DNA of 64,000 nucleotides from Pelagicoccus sp. (GCA_028284635.1 JANQRJ010000018.1:124001-188000); one strand, 5' to 3'. Counted from the stretch's first letter, positions 25,130 to 35,274 are shown. The notes: a model not told the origin generated them from the letters alone. Numbers and translations: made by a program.

Positions 25130-26835
25130 GTCTTTAAAGATTCTCCTGGCTTGAGTTCCCGACTGGCGCGCAACTCGAAAAAGGGATCGAACATCACTCC
25201 TTCCCGCGCCTCGAGCGACACGTCCGAATCCTCGACCCCCAGGGATATGCTGGCGCGAAGCGACGGAATGCTAGCTTGGGCGCTGCCAGAGCCCTTCCTT
25301 TCGAGCGTTCGCGAATCGTAATTGAATTCCAACTCAGTTGCATCGGAATCCGCTCCAGCGACTCTCAGAACAATCCCTCGCAAGTCTTCCGGATACTCCG
25401 TCTGCCCTACGCAACCGCGAAACGATTCCGTCACCCGTACGGGAAGACTGGTGTCCGAGTCCTCCAGAATTCGCTCCACTTCGATACACCCTTCCTTCGA
25501 AAAATCGAAACGGCTTCTAATCTTCACAGTCGCGTCGCCCACCCTCGCCTCGCGCCTATCGGTCGAAAAAGACTCGCGATCAGCGACTTCTACCTTGTAG
25601 CGGGCGCCGACGAGCTCTGCTTGCTGGTCTCCTACCTCCAAAACGCAGCGTTGCGAGCAACGCTTCTGACCACCGCGATGTTCGCTTGATATAACGAACG
25701 GGTAGTTTCCGTTCCAAAGGGCAGGCTCTTCCGGTCCCATATTCAGATCGTTCCTACCACACCAAGGTCGAAGATCGACGATGCTGGCGCCGGCATTCAA
25801 ATCGATAGCCGCGCGATAGTCGGGCGTAGCCTGCCACCAGACTTCGCGACCCTTGCTTCGCAGAGCATCGATCCAGTGGCATTGCTCGGCCGAGCCGATA
25901 CGCTTCGTCTCTCTGAAATTTCGAGCGGTATCCAGCATCGTCTCGGAAACCGCCTCTCCAGCGTCTACCATATCGCGAAGATAGCCTAGCGTATCGCTGT
26001 AGAGGCTCCGCGCCTCGTTCACATTCTCGATCGCCCAATGTCCGTCCGCCAACCATGGCGAGCTGACGAAGAGACTGTAGTACGCATAGCCGTTCACCTC
26101 GAGCTGACGGTTCCATTCGTTGATAAAGCGAAAGGCGTAGGGGCACTCGGCTCCTTCGTTGATTCGAGCTCGAAAGAGGTTCACTGGATGGCTCGAAAAA
26201 TAGTCGTCCCGACTGGTCAAAGCCATCAGCATGTCGCGATTCAAGTGCGGCAGCGCGACTAGACCGTTCCATTCCGCTTCGTCCCGAGCGGGACACAAAG
26301 AACTTTCCTTCGATGGGTAAAACGGCCCCCAAGGGCCACCATCGCTAAACAGATACCAGGAGTTGTCATTGCCATGGTACATCTTGACGCCCTCTTCGAA
26401 GCAATTGGTGATAGCCACCTCGACGCCAGGATGCGCTTCCTTGATATGATTCTGCGTCCAAGCATCGAGTATATAGGCCCCGATCGCTTTCGGTTCGAAA
26501 CCGAAAGCCTTCTCGAATAGTTCGAAAAGGCGCTTCAGCACTGCCGCCTTGAGCGAACGGCTTAAATAGTACAAGGCGCTTTCCCTTGTCTTGAAATGCT
26601 CTATATAGTCGGGACAGACCAGGCAGTGAGTATGGATCCCAAACTCCACAGACCTCTTCTGCCGCAATTCCTGAAGGTAGGCCATCATCGCGGAGTCGAA
26701 AAACGCTCGATAGGAAACCAGCACCGTCGCCTGCAAGCCAAGCCGCTGGGCTTCCTCTAGCTGGAAGCGAAGCGCCTCGAGCGTCTCGGGACCCGAATCG
26801 GCCCGATGGATGAGATTCACGTGTAGCGAGCTCAT
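25105..26835 (-). CDS. Putative polysaccharide deacetylase/GH57-like barrel protein
   Basis: The protein is 576 aa from ATG 26835, preceded by GGAGGG eight bases upstream, so the TTG at 26841 was not chosen. The N-terminal half resembles a NodB/GH57-type (beta/alpha) barrel. Features are SSLHVNLIHRADSG at the start, FGIHTHCLVC with two His, and WTQNHIKEAHPG. The second half is rich in beta strands and may be a sandwich domain. No signal peptide is seen. Family role would be deacetylation or hydrolysis of an oligosaccharide, but metal ligands could not be confirmed. It overlaps the zinc-ribbon gene. Confidence 0.6.
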   Translation of the reverse strand: MSSLHVNLIHRADSGPETLEALRFQLEEAQRLGLQATVLVSYRAFFDSAMMAYLQELRQKRSVEFGIHTHCLVCPDYIEHFKTRESALYYLSRSLKAAVLKRLFELFEKAFGFEPKAIGAYILDAWTQNHIKEAHPGVEVAITNCFEEGVKMYHGNDNSWYLFSDGGPWGPFYPSKESSLCPARDEAEWNGLVALPHLNRDMLMALTSRDDYFSSHPVNLFRARINEGAECPYAFRFINEWNRQLEVNGYAYYSLFVSSPWLADGHWAIENVNEARSLYSDTLGYLRDMVDAGEAVSETMLDTARNFRETKRIGSAEQCHWIDALRSKGREVWWQATPDYRAAIDLNAGASIVDLRPWCGRNDLNMGPEEPALWNGNYPFVISSEHRGGQKRCSQRCVLEVGDQQAELVGARYKVEVADRESFSTDRREARVGDATVKIRSRFDFSKEGCIEVERILEDSDTSLPVRVTESFRGCVGQTEYPEDLRGIVLRVAGADSDATELEFNYDSRTLERKGSGSAQASIPSLRASISLGVEDSDVSLEAREGVMFDPFFELRASRELKPGESLKTCLRISKI

Positions 26836-26936
26836 AGACAAAGCCCTCCCATGGCGGGCAAAAACCGCGTTCTCGCAAACGCGGTTGATACAGTGAAGAT
26901 CTGCAGAACAAGCTCCGAGGCATTCGAGGTAGGGAC

Positions 26937-27017
26937 CGATCGCCGAGCGGTCCGCGCTGCAAGAGCCAATCCAGCAGTATCCATTCTCTGCGGACCGCTC
27001 GGCGATCGGTCCCTACC
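26937..27017. repeat. Palindromic repeat, AGGTAGGG family
   Basis: GGTAGGGACCGATCGCCGAG and its reverse complement bound the element. It is closest to the copy at 46015-46095. Confidence 0.85.
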
Positions 27018-27086
27018 CCACGAAGCGAACTTCGGGATCCTATATAAATCTATGATGTTCATCTTGCAATTTCTTTCGACAAACGA

Positions 27087-27144
27087 GCCGAACCCGAAGG
27101 TTCGGCCCGTCGTGGGAGTTTTCGGACGCCTCAGGCAAGGCGTC
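27087..27144 (-). terminator. Two hairpins downstream of the modular lyase gene
   Basis: GACGCCTTGCCTGAGGCGTC (27125-27144 on the minus strand) is followed by GCCGAACCTTCGGGTTCGGC (27087-27106) and a T-rich tail. They probably end transcription of the gene at 27154-30474. Confidence 0.7.
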
Positions 27145-27153
27145 TGCCGTGTG

Positions 27154-30100
27154 TTATTGGATCAATTCTATTCTATCGACTGAGAGCGAACGTCCCGTAC
27201 CGGACGTGCCTGTCACGCGATAGCGGAACTTCTTCGTGCCGGTGCTGCTGAAGGTTATCGAGCCGTTTTCGACGGACAGGTAATTCACGTCGCCAGCCTG
27301 GTCCTGAACGCCACCTATATCGGTGCCGCTCGCGAGCTCAAGCTGGTACTGACCTCTATTGGGATGGGACTTATAGTAAGTCCGCACTGTGTAGGTTCCC
27401 GCTGCGATGTTCGGCATCGTGAACTCCACATAATCGCCGTTGCTATTCCCGAAGAGCTGCACCCATTGGGCGCCAGAGGCAGCGGTGTCGTCAACGACGT
27501 TGGTCGTAGCGCCAACCCCTACGAAGGTGAGGTCCTCCGCTTCGAAGGCTGCTACAACGCGATCGACGTTGAGCATCCAGATTTCGCTCCAGGCGCTGAC
27601 ATTGCCGACCGTATCGATGGCTCGGACCTTCCAATCGTAGAGCCCATCGGCGAGAACGGGAGCCGTGTAGCTGGTCACGTTTCCGACATTGGTGATGGTA
27701 CCATTTATATCGATTTCGTAACTGCCGATTCCAGAGGGATCGGTCACGCTGTTCCAAACGAAGGTAGGCGTGGTGTCAGTGGTCGAAGACTGGTTAGAGG
27801 GAGTCACCAAACTGGGAGCCATCGGCGCCGTGATATCAGCGCCAGAGACCGTGACCACGAGCTCAGGACTAGTCGTGCCTTCCCGGCTATTGAAGCTGAT
27901 GTAGTCGGCGAAGCTGGACTGGTATATCATGAAGCTGACGACACCGTCGCCGGCATTTTCAGCATTCACGAAACTGGTCACGTCAAGCGAAACCGAGCTG
28001 GTGGAACCCGTCATAGCAAACGAATCGAGCAAGGCACCGAAGGCCGGCTGGTTGTTCCAGGTAATGCCGGTCTCGGTCCAGCTATCCGAGTCGACCTCGA
28101 AAATCTCGATCGTGCAGGGGTTTGCGGTTCCCACAGCGAGCTCGAGCGTGGCTTCGGTAGCGGTACCGCTGACGCTGCTCAAATCGAATTTGAGGAAAGA
28201 CCGACGCTTGAAGGAATCTCCTGCAGTGTTTTTCACAGCGAGCGCTAACGTGCCGTAGTTAGTATCGGCATTGGTTCCGCCACGAACGTAGGCGTCGGCG
28301 ATCGGAACGATCGTGCCTCCAGTGCTCGGAGTGAGGATAGTGATCTCTCGCGAAGCGCTCCAGGCTCCCAGGTTTCCAGCTCCATCCACCGCACGGACTC
28401 GCCAATCGTAGGAACCGTCGGCCAACCCGTTGGAAGGCGTATAGCTCGTGCTCGTGCCAGCATCCACGATCGCGCCTCCAATATCGATATCGTACCTGTC
28501 GATGCCGGAAGGATCGGATACGCTGCCCCATGAGAAGCTGGGCGTGTTGTCGCTGGAGACCGTGCCATCGGCTGGAGCCGTCAAGCTAGGAGCATCGGGA
28601 CCCGTCACATCGCCAGATCCAGTGACGATCAGCAAGGGACCGACGGAAGTCTCGCGAGTATTGAAACGTACGGGGTCCGCATTGGTTTCCTGCCACAACA
28701 TCAGGCTCACGGTATTGTCGCCGGCCGACTGAAGGTTCACATAGTCGGTCACGTCGAGAGCGACCGCCGAGGAGAAGCCCGTCATTGCTACGGAGTCGAG
28801 AAGAGTTCCCGTAGCGGGTTCGTTGTTCCAGGTGAGGCCACCCTCAGTCCAGCTGTCGTCGTCAATCGCAAACACCTGGAGGGTGCAGTCAACCGCCGTA
28901 TCCACGGAAAGCGAAAGAACCGCGCTTGGAGCGACTCCACTCAAACTACTCACGTCGAACTTAAGGAAGGCCCGGCGCGTATACTCGTCGCCAACCGTCT
29001 TCTTAACTTCGACAATGGCATCCGATCCGTAATTCGTAGCGGCGTTGGTTCCACCACGGACATAGGAGTCCGCGGTTGGCGAAAACGTTCCGCCGGTGGC
29101 TCCAGTAGAAGCGACAGTGACCGAACGGCTAGAGCTCCAGGCACCTATATTGTTCGCCCCATCCACCGCTCGGACACGCCAAGTATAAACGCCATTGGCC
29201 AGTGGAGCAGGCGAATAGCTTGTCTGCAGGCCAGCGTTGAAAACAGTACCGTCAAGTTCTATATCGTAGCGAGCAATCCCGGAGGGATCGGTAACCGAGT
29301 TCCAACTGAAGACAGGCATGTTTTCGTCCGTGGTCGATCCGTCCGCAGGCGAAGAGAGAGCTGGAGCTGGAGGAGCAGTCGTATCGCTGCTTCCACCACC
29401 GGAACCTTCAGGGTGCGTCGGAGGGAATCCGGTCCAAAACTCGACGTCGTCGAAATAGCAAGTGAGCGGATCGCGATTTATTCTTAGCCAATTGAAGATC
29501 TCCCTACTGGTATACATTTTCGGAAACTGCCAGTTCATGATCTTGCGAACGGGATTCTGGGAGTTCTGAATACGTTGATTGGTGATGTCGAAGATGACTT
29601 CTCGGGGCTGGCCGTCCCTGATCATCGCGACGTACAGACGAGCTTGACCAGCAGGGCCCCACTTCATGTAGGTCTCCAGCGTAAACCATTCGCCAACAGG
29701 AGTCGCCACGCTCTGATTGATGTCATCCCATTGATCGCCTTGATTGTCTTCGATCAGGTTATAAACTTCGACTCTCCATTTGAAATCCGTGTCCGAGTTG
29801 TTGTTGGTACCCCACCCTACACTCACGCGAAACCAGTCTCTATGCTCCGAAAACATGAACCACTGGCCCGAACCGTTAGGAGTTCCATTAGTCAAGGCAG
29901 CATCCAGATTCGGATCGACGTAGATTCGCATCGAGTGAAACGCTTCGTCCATCTCGTTGGCCTGTTCGATGAGATGCTCCAACTGGACGCGCGACGCGTT
30001 GTCTTCGTTGGTATCGTCTCGATCGACAGTGGTACGTAGCACATTGCCATTGGAACCAGCTGGTTTGTTAGTACTTTCTATCACCGCCTCGGCAAACGGA

Positions 30101-30474
30101 TTCGAAATAGTGATGTCGCCTCGGTAGTTGAAGAATATTCCGTCCGCTTTCCCTTCCCGCGGTTGCCGATACAATGGAATCGAAGGATTGTTCGTGTCGG
30201 GATAAAGGGCGGTTTCCACATCCTCGAAGTCGAAAGGAGGGCCATTCGCATCTCCTCCGGAAATCTCTTGAGTCGTATTCGAGTTGCCCGCTCCGATAGC
30301 GGTATCGCCTTCGAAACCGGACTTGAGGATAAGATCCTGGGCCGCAGCGTCTTGAGAGAAAGCTCCGATACAAAGAGCTGCCAGCAATGAAAACAGCGAC
30401 CTACGGAAGGCGTTGTCGAAGGACACGCGTAGCAAAGCAGCGCTCCTGGGGGTATGTATATCAATGTTCTTCAT
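27154..30474 (-). CDS. Large secreted modular lyase-like protein with CBM96-like repeats
   Basis: The 1106-aa protein has a signal peptide with a long n-region (to about 45). A jelly-roll lyase-like domain follows (46-355, ending DDVEFWTGFPPTHPEG). Then come three Ig/Fn3-like units with DPSGIARYDIEL-type repeats (about 366-455, 630-720, 888-980), interleaved with two CBM96/DNRLRE-like domains beginning ADSYVRGGTNAATNYGSDA and ADAYVRGGTNADTNYGTLA. Last is a C-terminal CBM6-like domain from about 983. Family knowledge: CBM96 was described from alginate-degrading enzymes and binds uronates. It probably works outside the cell on a uronic-acid polymer. A LacI-type operator (30595-30610) lies about 120 bp upstream. 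The catalytic assignment is moderate. Confidence 0.78.
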   Translation of the reverse strand: MKNIDIHTPRSAALLRVSFDNAFRRSLFSLLAALCIGAFSQDAAAQDLILKSGFEGDTAIGAGNSNTTQEISGGDANGPPFDFEDVETALYPDTNNPSIPLYRQPREGKADGIFFNYRGDITISNPFAEAVIESTNKPAGSNGNVLRTTVDRDDTNEDNASRVQLEHLIEQANEMDEAFHSMRIYVDPNLDAALTNGTPNGSGQWFMFSEHRDWFRVSVGWGTNNNSDTDFKWRVEVYNLIEDNQGDQWDDINQSVATPVGEWFTLETYMKWGPAGQARLYVAMIRDGQPREVIFDITNQRIQNSQNPVRKIMNWQFPKMYTSREIFNWLRINRDPLTCYFDDVEFWTGFPPTHPEGSGGGSSDTTAPPAPALSSPADGSTTDENMPVFSWNSVTDPSGIARYDIELDGTVFNAGLQTSYSPAPLANGVYTWRVRAVDGANNIGAWSSSRSVTVASTGATGGTFSPTADSYVRGGTNAATNYGSDAIVEVKKTVGDEYTRRAFLKFDVSSLSGVAPSAVLSLSVDTAVDCTLQVFAIDDDSWTEGGLTWNNEPATGTLLDSVAMTGFSSAVALDVTDYVNLQSAGDNTVSLMLWQETNADPVRFNTRETSVGPLLIVTGSGDVTGPDAPSLTAPADGTVSSDNTPSFSWGSVSDPSGIDRYDIDIGGAIVDAGTSTSYTPSNGLADGSYDWRVRAVDGAGNLGAWSASREITILTPSTGGTIVPIADAYVRGGTNADTNYGTLALAVKNTAGDSFKRRSFLKFDLSSVSGTATEATLELAVGTANPCTIEIFEVDSDSWTETGITWNNQPAFGALLDSFAMTGSTSSVSLDVTSFVNAENAGDGVVSFMIYQSSFADYISFNSREGTTSPELVVTVSGADITAPMAPSLVTPSNQSSTTDTTPTFVWNSVTDPSGIGSYEIDINGTITNVGNVTSYTAPVLADGLYDWKVRAIDTVGNVSAWSEIWMLNVDRVVAAFEAEDLTFVGVGATTNVVDDTAASGAQWVQLFGNSNGDYVEFTMPNIAAGTYTVRTYYKSHPNRGQYQLELASGTDIGGVQDQAGDVNYLSVENGSITFSSTGTKKFRYRVTGTSGTGRSLSVDRIELIQ

Positions 30475-30594
30475 AACATTTACTGGGGTTGGCTTTCTCT
30501 CGATTCCAGGCGGATTCCATGAAGATCGATGTCAAGAAAGCTGGGGTAGATCAGCACCCTCCCAAGCCCCAGACTTCGCATCAAGACAAACGGT

Positions 30595-30610
30595 TGTTAC
30601 ACTGGTAACA
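30595..30610. promoter_or_regulatory. Candidate LacI-family operator upstream of modular lyase
   Basis: TGTTACACTGGTAACA has 6-bp arms and the same centre ACTG as ACTTACACTGGTAAGT at 35567. The shared core is TTACACTGGTAA (12 bp). Confidence 0.65.
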
Positions 30611-30678
30611 TTTTTTCTATATCATCCGAGACACAAGGTCGCTTGTAAAAACGCGCCCTTGGCCTTGGCCAGGATTCA

Positions 30679-31680
30679 CTAGCGCAGCGGTACTGGCACG
30701 AAATCCAAATCGTTCGTGACCAGAATAGCATCTATTGAAGAATCCGTTTCGCGTTGAATCAGGCTGATAACATTCTCGCCCTCGTGAAACGGAAAAACGT
30801 CCGAACCATCTACGGAAAAGGCCGACCATTTCCATATTCCCCAAGCTTCATCCTCCGCGAACGCCCAGGCTTTCATGATGGGCATATCGTTGATATGCAA
30901 GAAAATGGAATCACTGTGATGGTTCGCCCCGTGCACGTAACCCCAAATGCGATATTCTCCAGCCTCTTTCACCTCCACTCTGTAAATGGCGTTAGAAGAC
31001 TGCATAGCCGCGTAGCGACCTTGCGAAGCTGTATCGCTCTCGAACACAGAGAAAGGCGGCAGGACTTCTCCAGTTTCCAATTCGATATCAATGTATGCAA
31101 AACCTTCCGCTTGCTTGGCGCCGTCGAAGTTCCAATCAGTCGTGAGGACGAATCTGTCCATCTTGATTTCGTTGGCATCTCTTGGAGTTATCTCAAACGA
31201 GTACGTTCCTGGCTGGAGCTCGAACTCGGCGATTTCATCCGTGGACTCGACGCCAAGCTTCAGAACGTCCCAGTCCCATTTCAAATGGGATTCCACATTG
31301 ATGTTGTTCCACGCGTCGTTCGCCAACTCTTGGCCAGCGCTGTCGACGAACCTCAAGGCGAAGGAATCGTTGTCGAAATCGATTGAGAAGAATCTGCCGT
31401 AGAGGCGATACGCGCCTGGTTCCGTAACCTCGAAACTCACACGGACGTATCCATCGGGTTCCTTGACGTACTTGCCTCCGGACGCCTCGGGGTCATCGAT
31501 TATCTCCAAGGCGTTTCTGCTAGTATCGACGCCATCTTCGACTTCCATCCATATGTAGATCTTATCCTCCTTCCTGTTTTCCAACGCCTTGCCAGCAAGC
31601 GTGTTCATATCGCCTTCGCCAAATGCGAGCGACCCGGCAGCCCAGACGGCTGCAATCGATGCGATTTTCAGTCTATTCAT
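30679..31680 (-). CDS. Secreted protein with two CBM-like beta-sandwich domains
   Basis: The 333-aa protein has a signal peptide (IASIAAVWAAGSLAFGEG) and two related beta-sandwich halves: WMEVEDGVDTSRN plus YVRVSFEVTEPGAYRLYGRF in the first, and YIDIELETGEVLPPFSVFES plus YRVEVKEAGEYRIWGYVHG in the second. This layout fits CBM6/CBM35-like carbohydrate-binding modules with no catalytic domain. It lies between the modular lyase and the TonB receptor on the same strand, so it may capture polymer at the cell surface, much as surface binding proteins do in SusD-type systems. That role is inference. Confidence 0.75.
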   Translation of the reverse strand: MNRLKIASIAAVWAAGSLAFGEGDMNTLAGKALENRKEDKIYIWMEVEDGVDTSRNALEIIDDPEASGGKYVKEPDGYVRVSFEVTEPGAYRLYGRFFSIDFDNDSFALRFVDSAGQELANDAWNNINVESHLKWDWDVLKLGVESTDEIAEFELQPGTYSFEITPRDANEIKMDRFVLTTDWNFDGAKQAEGFAYIDIELETGEVLPPFSVFESDTASQGRYAAMQSSNAIYRVEVKEAGEYRIWGYVHGANHHSDSIFLHINDMPIMKAWAFAEDEAWGIWKWSAFSVDGSDVFPFHEGENVISLIQRETDSSIDAILVTNDLDFVPVPLR

Positions 31681-31702
31681 ATGTAGAAATGAGAGAAGAA
31701 AA

Positions 31703-31731
31703 GCGCCTGCCCTTTCAGCAAGAGCAGGCGC
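31703..31731 (-). terminator. Hairpin after the TonB receptor
   Basis: GCGCCTGC pairs with GCAGGCGC and is followed on the minus strand by TTTTCTTCTCTC. It probably ends or attenuates receptor transcription before the next gene. Confidence 0.7.
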
Positions 31732-31760
31732 CAGTTTTCGACAGTATTTTGGGATAACTT

Positions 31761-34700
31761 CTAGAACTCGAAAGTGTTCGTAAGCGAGATGCCTGTCGGG
31801 TTCGGGTTACGAATGGCGGCAATCCGGCCGTCAGGGTTCGTACGGGTTACGATATCATCGCTGCTACCGACAATATTCCGGATGTTGAGGCGGATCTTCC
31901 AATCCACGCCTTCGAATATGGTTGTCTCGTAGCCGACGAAGACGCTGGCGTTGAAAAGACCGTCATCCTTGAATGGACGAGACACAATAGGCTGCACTGC
32001 CCCGACATCCTCGTTGAAGAACGTGGGATATCCAGTAGCGGCTTCGCTCAGCCAACGGAACGATCCTCCAACCGAGAGACCATCGAAACGGCCGTCGCTA
32101 AACTTGTAGCTGGTAACGCCAGTCACAGTCCATTCGCGTTGCTCCTGTACAATCGTGCCATCGAGAGCCGCAAGTCTGGCAATCGTCGATCCGCCGTCGG
32201 CGATCCAGCGACCTAGCATGCTCTGACCAGAAGCATCGAAACCATTGAAGTTGAGCTCGAGCAAACGGCTTGCGTCTAGATTCGCCCGCATGACATTGAG
32301 AAGTTCAGCATTAGCTCCACCTGTGTTGGAGTTAACCGTCTCCTGCTTGCCAATGTTGATCAGCGCTCGCCAGTTATCCGTCAAGTCCGCGGTGATCTCG
32401 ACCTCGAAACCTTCCGCTGACGTATCCCTCGTAGCTCTAAGGTTACCTATCCCTTCGCGTTCGAGAACTGGCGTCCCGCCATCTGTCGGGATATCGAGAA
32501 CCAGGTTGTTCGCTTCGCGAGCAGCCACCGGTATCGCGTTGAACATAGCGTCATAGAACTCCTCGTAGGATTGTATTGGGTGGTCGGACCTATCCACGCC
32601 ATCCCACTCAAGACCGTTAGTTATGAAATCCTGTCCGTCCGCTTCCATGCGACGATAGACATTATAGCGTTCGACCACGAAACGGGTCGCATCGAAAACC
32701 CCATTAGCTGTGGCGTTTTTGACATCAGACTCATACCAGTTCGCTCTGATCGTGTACCTTCCTTCATTGAGACCCAAAAGGAATCCGTACTCTTTCGTCG
32801 TACCGGTGGGCGAATCCAGAATTTCGCCAAACACGTTGCGACGCTGGCCAACTGGGTTGAAATTCTCGGACTCGGCATACTGAATCTGAAAATCCATGCC
32901 TGCCGGCAATTCGCCAAAGAGATTTTCCGGATAGCGCAGAACCACACTGTAGGTTCGAGTATAGCCAGACTCGCCTGCTCCAGGACCCTCCGGATTCAGA
33001 ACAAGACTGCCAGGAATCAGCACCCCTTCATCGTCTCGCAAGTCCAGTTCAGTATCTCGTCCAGTACTGCGTTCATGGTCGTTGCGAAGGCCATAGAGAG
33101 TGGAAATATTGCCTTCCCAGAACTTGCTTTGAATACTGCCGGCCCAGGAATCGGTTTCAATCCGATTGATGCTGCCGGTCTGGTCGTAGCGAGCGACTTC
33201 AAACGGTATGATACCGAGTTCGCGGTCGCCACCAGAGCCCAAGTTCGCCTGAAAGATGTTGAACTGGTCACCGGGCTGAGGCCTGGAGATATTCATAGGA
33301 CTAAAGCGTACATCGTCCATCGTGGCTACGCCCAATGCGGATGGACCAGTGTAGACAATCGTGTTAAGCGGACGCAGGAAGTGAGAGATATGATCACTGT
33401 CCCTATTGAACTGGACGTTCTCGACGGGATTATCGGGATCCGCGGTTATCCAAGCATCGAAAGACCTCACTGTCAGGTTGTCTTCCTGGTGGGTGCCCCA
33501 AAGACCCGTGATGGAGTGCTCTCCAAGATTCCTGAGGAAACCGTCACGTTCCGTGAAGTCCAGATTGGCATTAGCCTGGAAGCGAATGGTCTCGCGATCG
33601 ACTCTTTTGTTGCGGACCTCCGGACGAGCTACGCGAGTATAAGGACGGCCCAGATTCGGGTTGGGCTGTCCATCCTGCATGAATTCCGTTATATCAATGT
33701 AGACATCATAGGAACCCGTTTGGCTCGTACCATTGCCTCCAGTGAAGAAGAAGTCTCGGACTGTCTGGTAATGCTGGCTATCGAACGCCAGGCTTAAGTT
33801 CAGCTTATCGTCGAACAGAGCTTGAGACAGAGTAGCGTTTCTAGCGAAGAAATCTCGATTCACCAAATCCACATCTCCGGAATAGACATTGTTTCTATAG
33901 TCGAAAACGTTCCTGTTCTGCACAGTAGGAACCGTAAAACCGTCTCCCAGAGCAGTACCAAACGGACTGTTCGTGTGGAACAGTCTCACATGTCCCAAGG
34001 AATCGCCATCCGCTAGACCTGCAGCTGCGGGACCTGGCGTGCCGGCTAGTCCAGCGCTCGCGACAGTGTCGCTCGAGTTATTGAACGGGATGAAACCGCC
34101 CCAACCTTCGGCTCCTGCCGCTATGCCTGCGTTCAGCCCCGCATTCGCCTGGTCCACCGAACCATCGGCAAACACGACAGCCATATGGCGGAAGATCGTG
34201 CTTCGGGTTTGGGTGTTGATAGAGTTTTCATTGCTGTTGGTCGCGAAGGGATTGTAGGTCTCTTGAAACTCCCAAGTTCCTCCGTCTTCCGGCGAACGTA
34301 TACGAGAAGCGGGCACGTTGTTGTTCAAAGCAGTGATACCTGTGTCGACGGGCTCAAACCAGTTGTGATAAGCGACCGAAGGCGGGGTCGTCTGGACTGG
34401 CGAAGAATCGATGCCACCCCATTCGCCATTTAGATTGATGCGCGTTTCACCGAAGACGTTGCTGTTTTCGTTCCTGAACAGGATGGCTTCTGCAGCTAAA
34501 TGGAAGCGCTTATCTTCGTCGTAGGCCTGTCTTTGGTTGAACTGCTGATCTTCGTACAAGCCATTGAATCGCACCGCGAGACGATCCTCGATAATCGTGC
34601 GATTGAAATCGACCGCGCTCCGAAAGCTGCCAAAATCGTCGACGCGAACGGAAACCTTGTTCAGATCCTGACCAATGACTGCGCGCTTGGTGGTGACATT

Positions 34701-35261
34701 CACTACTCCACCCGGACTGCCAATACCGAACAGCAAGCCGTTCGCCCCACGAGAAATCGTGACACGCTCGATATTGTAGGAGTCGTAGGCGAAATCCCGA
34801 CGAAAATAGTCACGGGTATTTTCAGCCCGACCAAGGCCACGTATGCGACTAGCGGACTGAGGATCGACACGAGCATCGTTACTGAAAATACGATTGTTCT
34901 GACCCTGTCCGGTGCCATCGATACCGGAAAAATTCCCTTGCTCGCCGCCAATTTCGGAACCGGTTGCGAAGGAAAGAAGCGTCTCGGAATCGGTGGAGTC
35001 CAAGTCTTCGAGCACGTCCATTGTATAGACCGAGATCGACGATCCCAGATCCTTCAGATCCGTGTTAACGCGCGTGCCGGCAAGCGTCGAAGTCGCTCGA
35101 TATCCCGTATCTTCCGAGGCATCTACGACGAAAGGGCTTAGCGTATACACATTGTTCGATTCATCGTCATCTTGAGCCACAAGGCTAGAGACGCATCCCA
35201 ACAGGGAAACAGAGAGAATGCTTCTAAATCCTCTGCTATATAGCTGCTTTTTCGGGGTCAT
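31761..35261 (-). CDS. TonB-dependent outer-membrane receptor
   Basis: The 1166-aa protein has a signal peptide ending about SSLVAQ, the group motif TLSPFVVDASEDTGYRATST, a plug with DVLEDLDSTDSETLL, the segment GLLFGIGSPGGVVNVTTKRA, a large barrel, and a C-terminal Phe (TNTFEF) as in most outer-membrane barrels. The extended barrel and absence of a SusD gene follow the Verrucomicrobiota pattern. Role: import of oligosaccharides made by the lyases in this locus. The LacI gene is divergent, with its operator in the gap 306 bp from this start. Confidence 0.97.
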   Translation of the reverse strand: MTPKKQLYSRGFRSILSVSLLGCVSSLVAQDDDESNNVYTLSPFVVDASEDTGYRATSTLAGTRVNTDLKDLGSSISVYTMDVLEDLDSTDSETLLSFATGSEIGGEQGNFSGIDGTGQGQNNRIFSNDARVDPQSASRIRGLGRAENTRDYFRRDFAYDSYNIERVTISRGANGLLFGIGSPGGVVNVTTKRAVIGQDLNKVSVRVDDFGSFRSAVDFNRTIIEDRLAVRFNGLYEDQQFNQRQAYDEDKRFHLAAEAILFRNENSNVFGETRINLNGEWGGIDSSPVQTTPPSVAYHNWFEPVDTGITALNNNVPASRIRSPEDGGTWEFQETYNPFATNSNENSINTQTRSTIFRHMAVVFADGSVDQANAGLNAGIAAGAEGWGGFIPFNNSSDTVASAGLAGTPGPAAAGLADGDSLGHVRLFHTNSPFGTALGDGFTVPTVQNRNVFDYRNNVYSGDVDLVNRDFFARNATLSQALFDDKLNLSLAFDSQHYQTVRDFFFTGGNGTSQTGSYDVYIDITEFMQDGQPNPNLGRPYTRVARPEVRNKRVDRETIRFQANANLDFTERDGFLRNLGEHSITGLWGTHQEDNLTVRSFDAWITADPDNPVENVQFNRDSDHISHFLRPLNTIVYTGPSALGVATMDDVRFSPMNISRPQPGDQFNIFQANLGSGGDRELGIIPFEVARYDQTGSINRIETDSWAGSIQSKFWEGNISTLYGLRNDHERSTGRDTELDLRDDEGVLIPGSLVLNPEGPGAGESGYTRTYSVVLRYPENLFGELPAGMDFQIQYAESENFNPVGQRRNVFGEILDSPTGTTKEYGFLLGLNEGRYTIRANWYESDVKNATANGVFDATRFVVERYNVYRRMEADGQDFITNGLEWDGVDRSDHPIQSYEEFYDAMFNAIPVAAREANNLVLDIPTDGGTPVLEREGIGNLRATRDTSAEGFEVEITADLTDNWRALINIGKQETVNSNTGGANAELLNVMRANLDASRLLELNFNGFDASGQSMLGRWIADGGSTIARLAALDGTIVQEQREWTVTGVTSYKFSDGRFDGLSVGGSFRWLSEAATGYPTFFNEDVGAVQPIVSRPFKDDGLFNASVFVGYETTIFEGVDWKIRLNIRNIVGSSDDIVTRTNPDGRIAAIRNPNPTGISLTNTFEF

Positions 35262-35274
35262 AATATCTGGTTTG

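Larger units (their letters stand above)
26836..27153. other. Intergenic region with hairpin, palindrome and terminator
   Basis: This 318-bp gap holds a hairpin at 26863-26886 (AACCGCGTT paired with AACGCGGTT), a palindromic repeat at 26937-27017, and two terminator-like hairpins at 27087-27144. No gene is seen. Confidence 0.6.
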
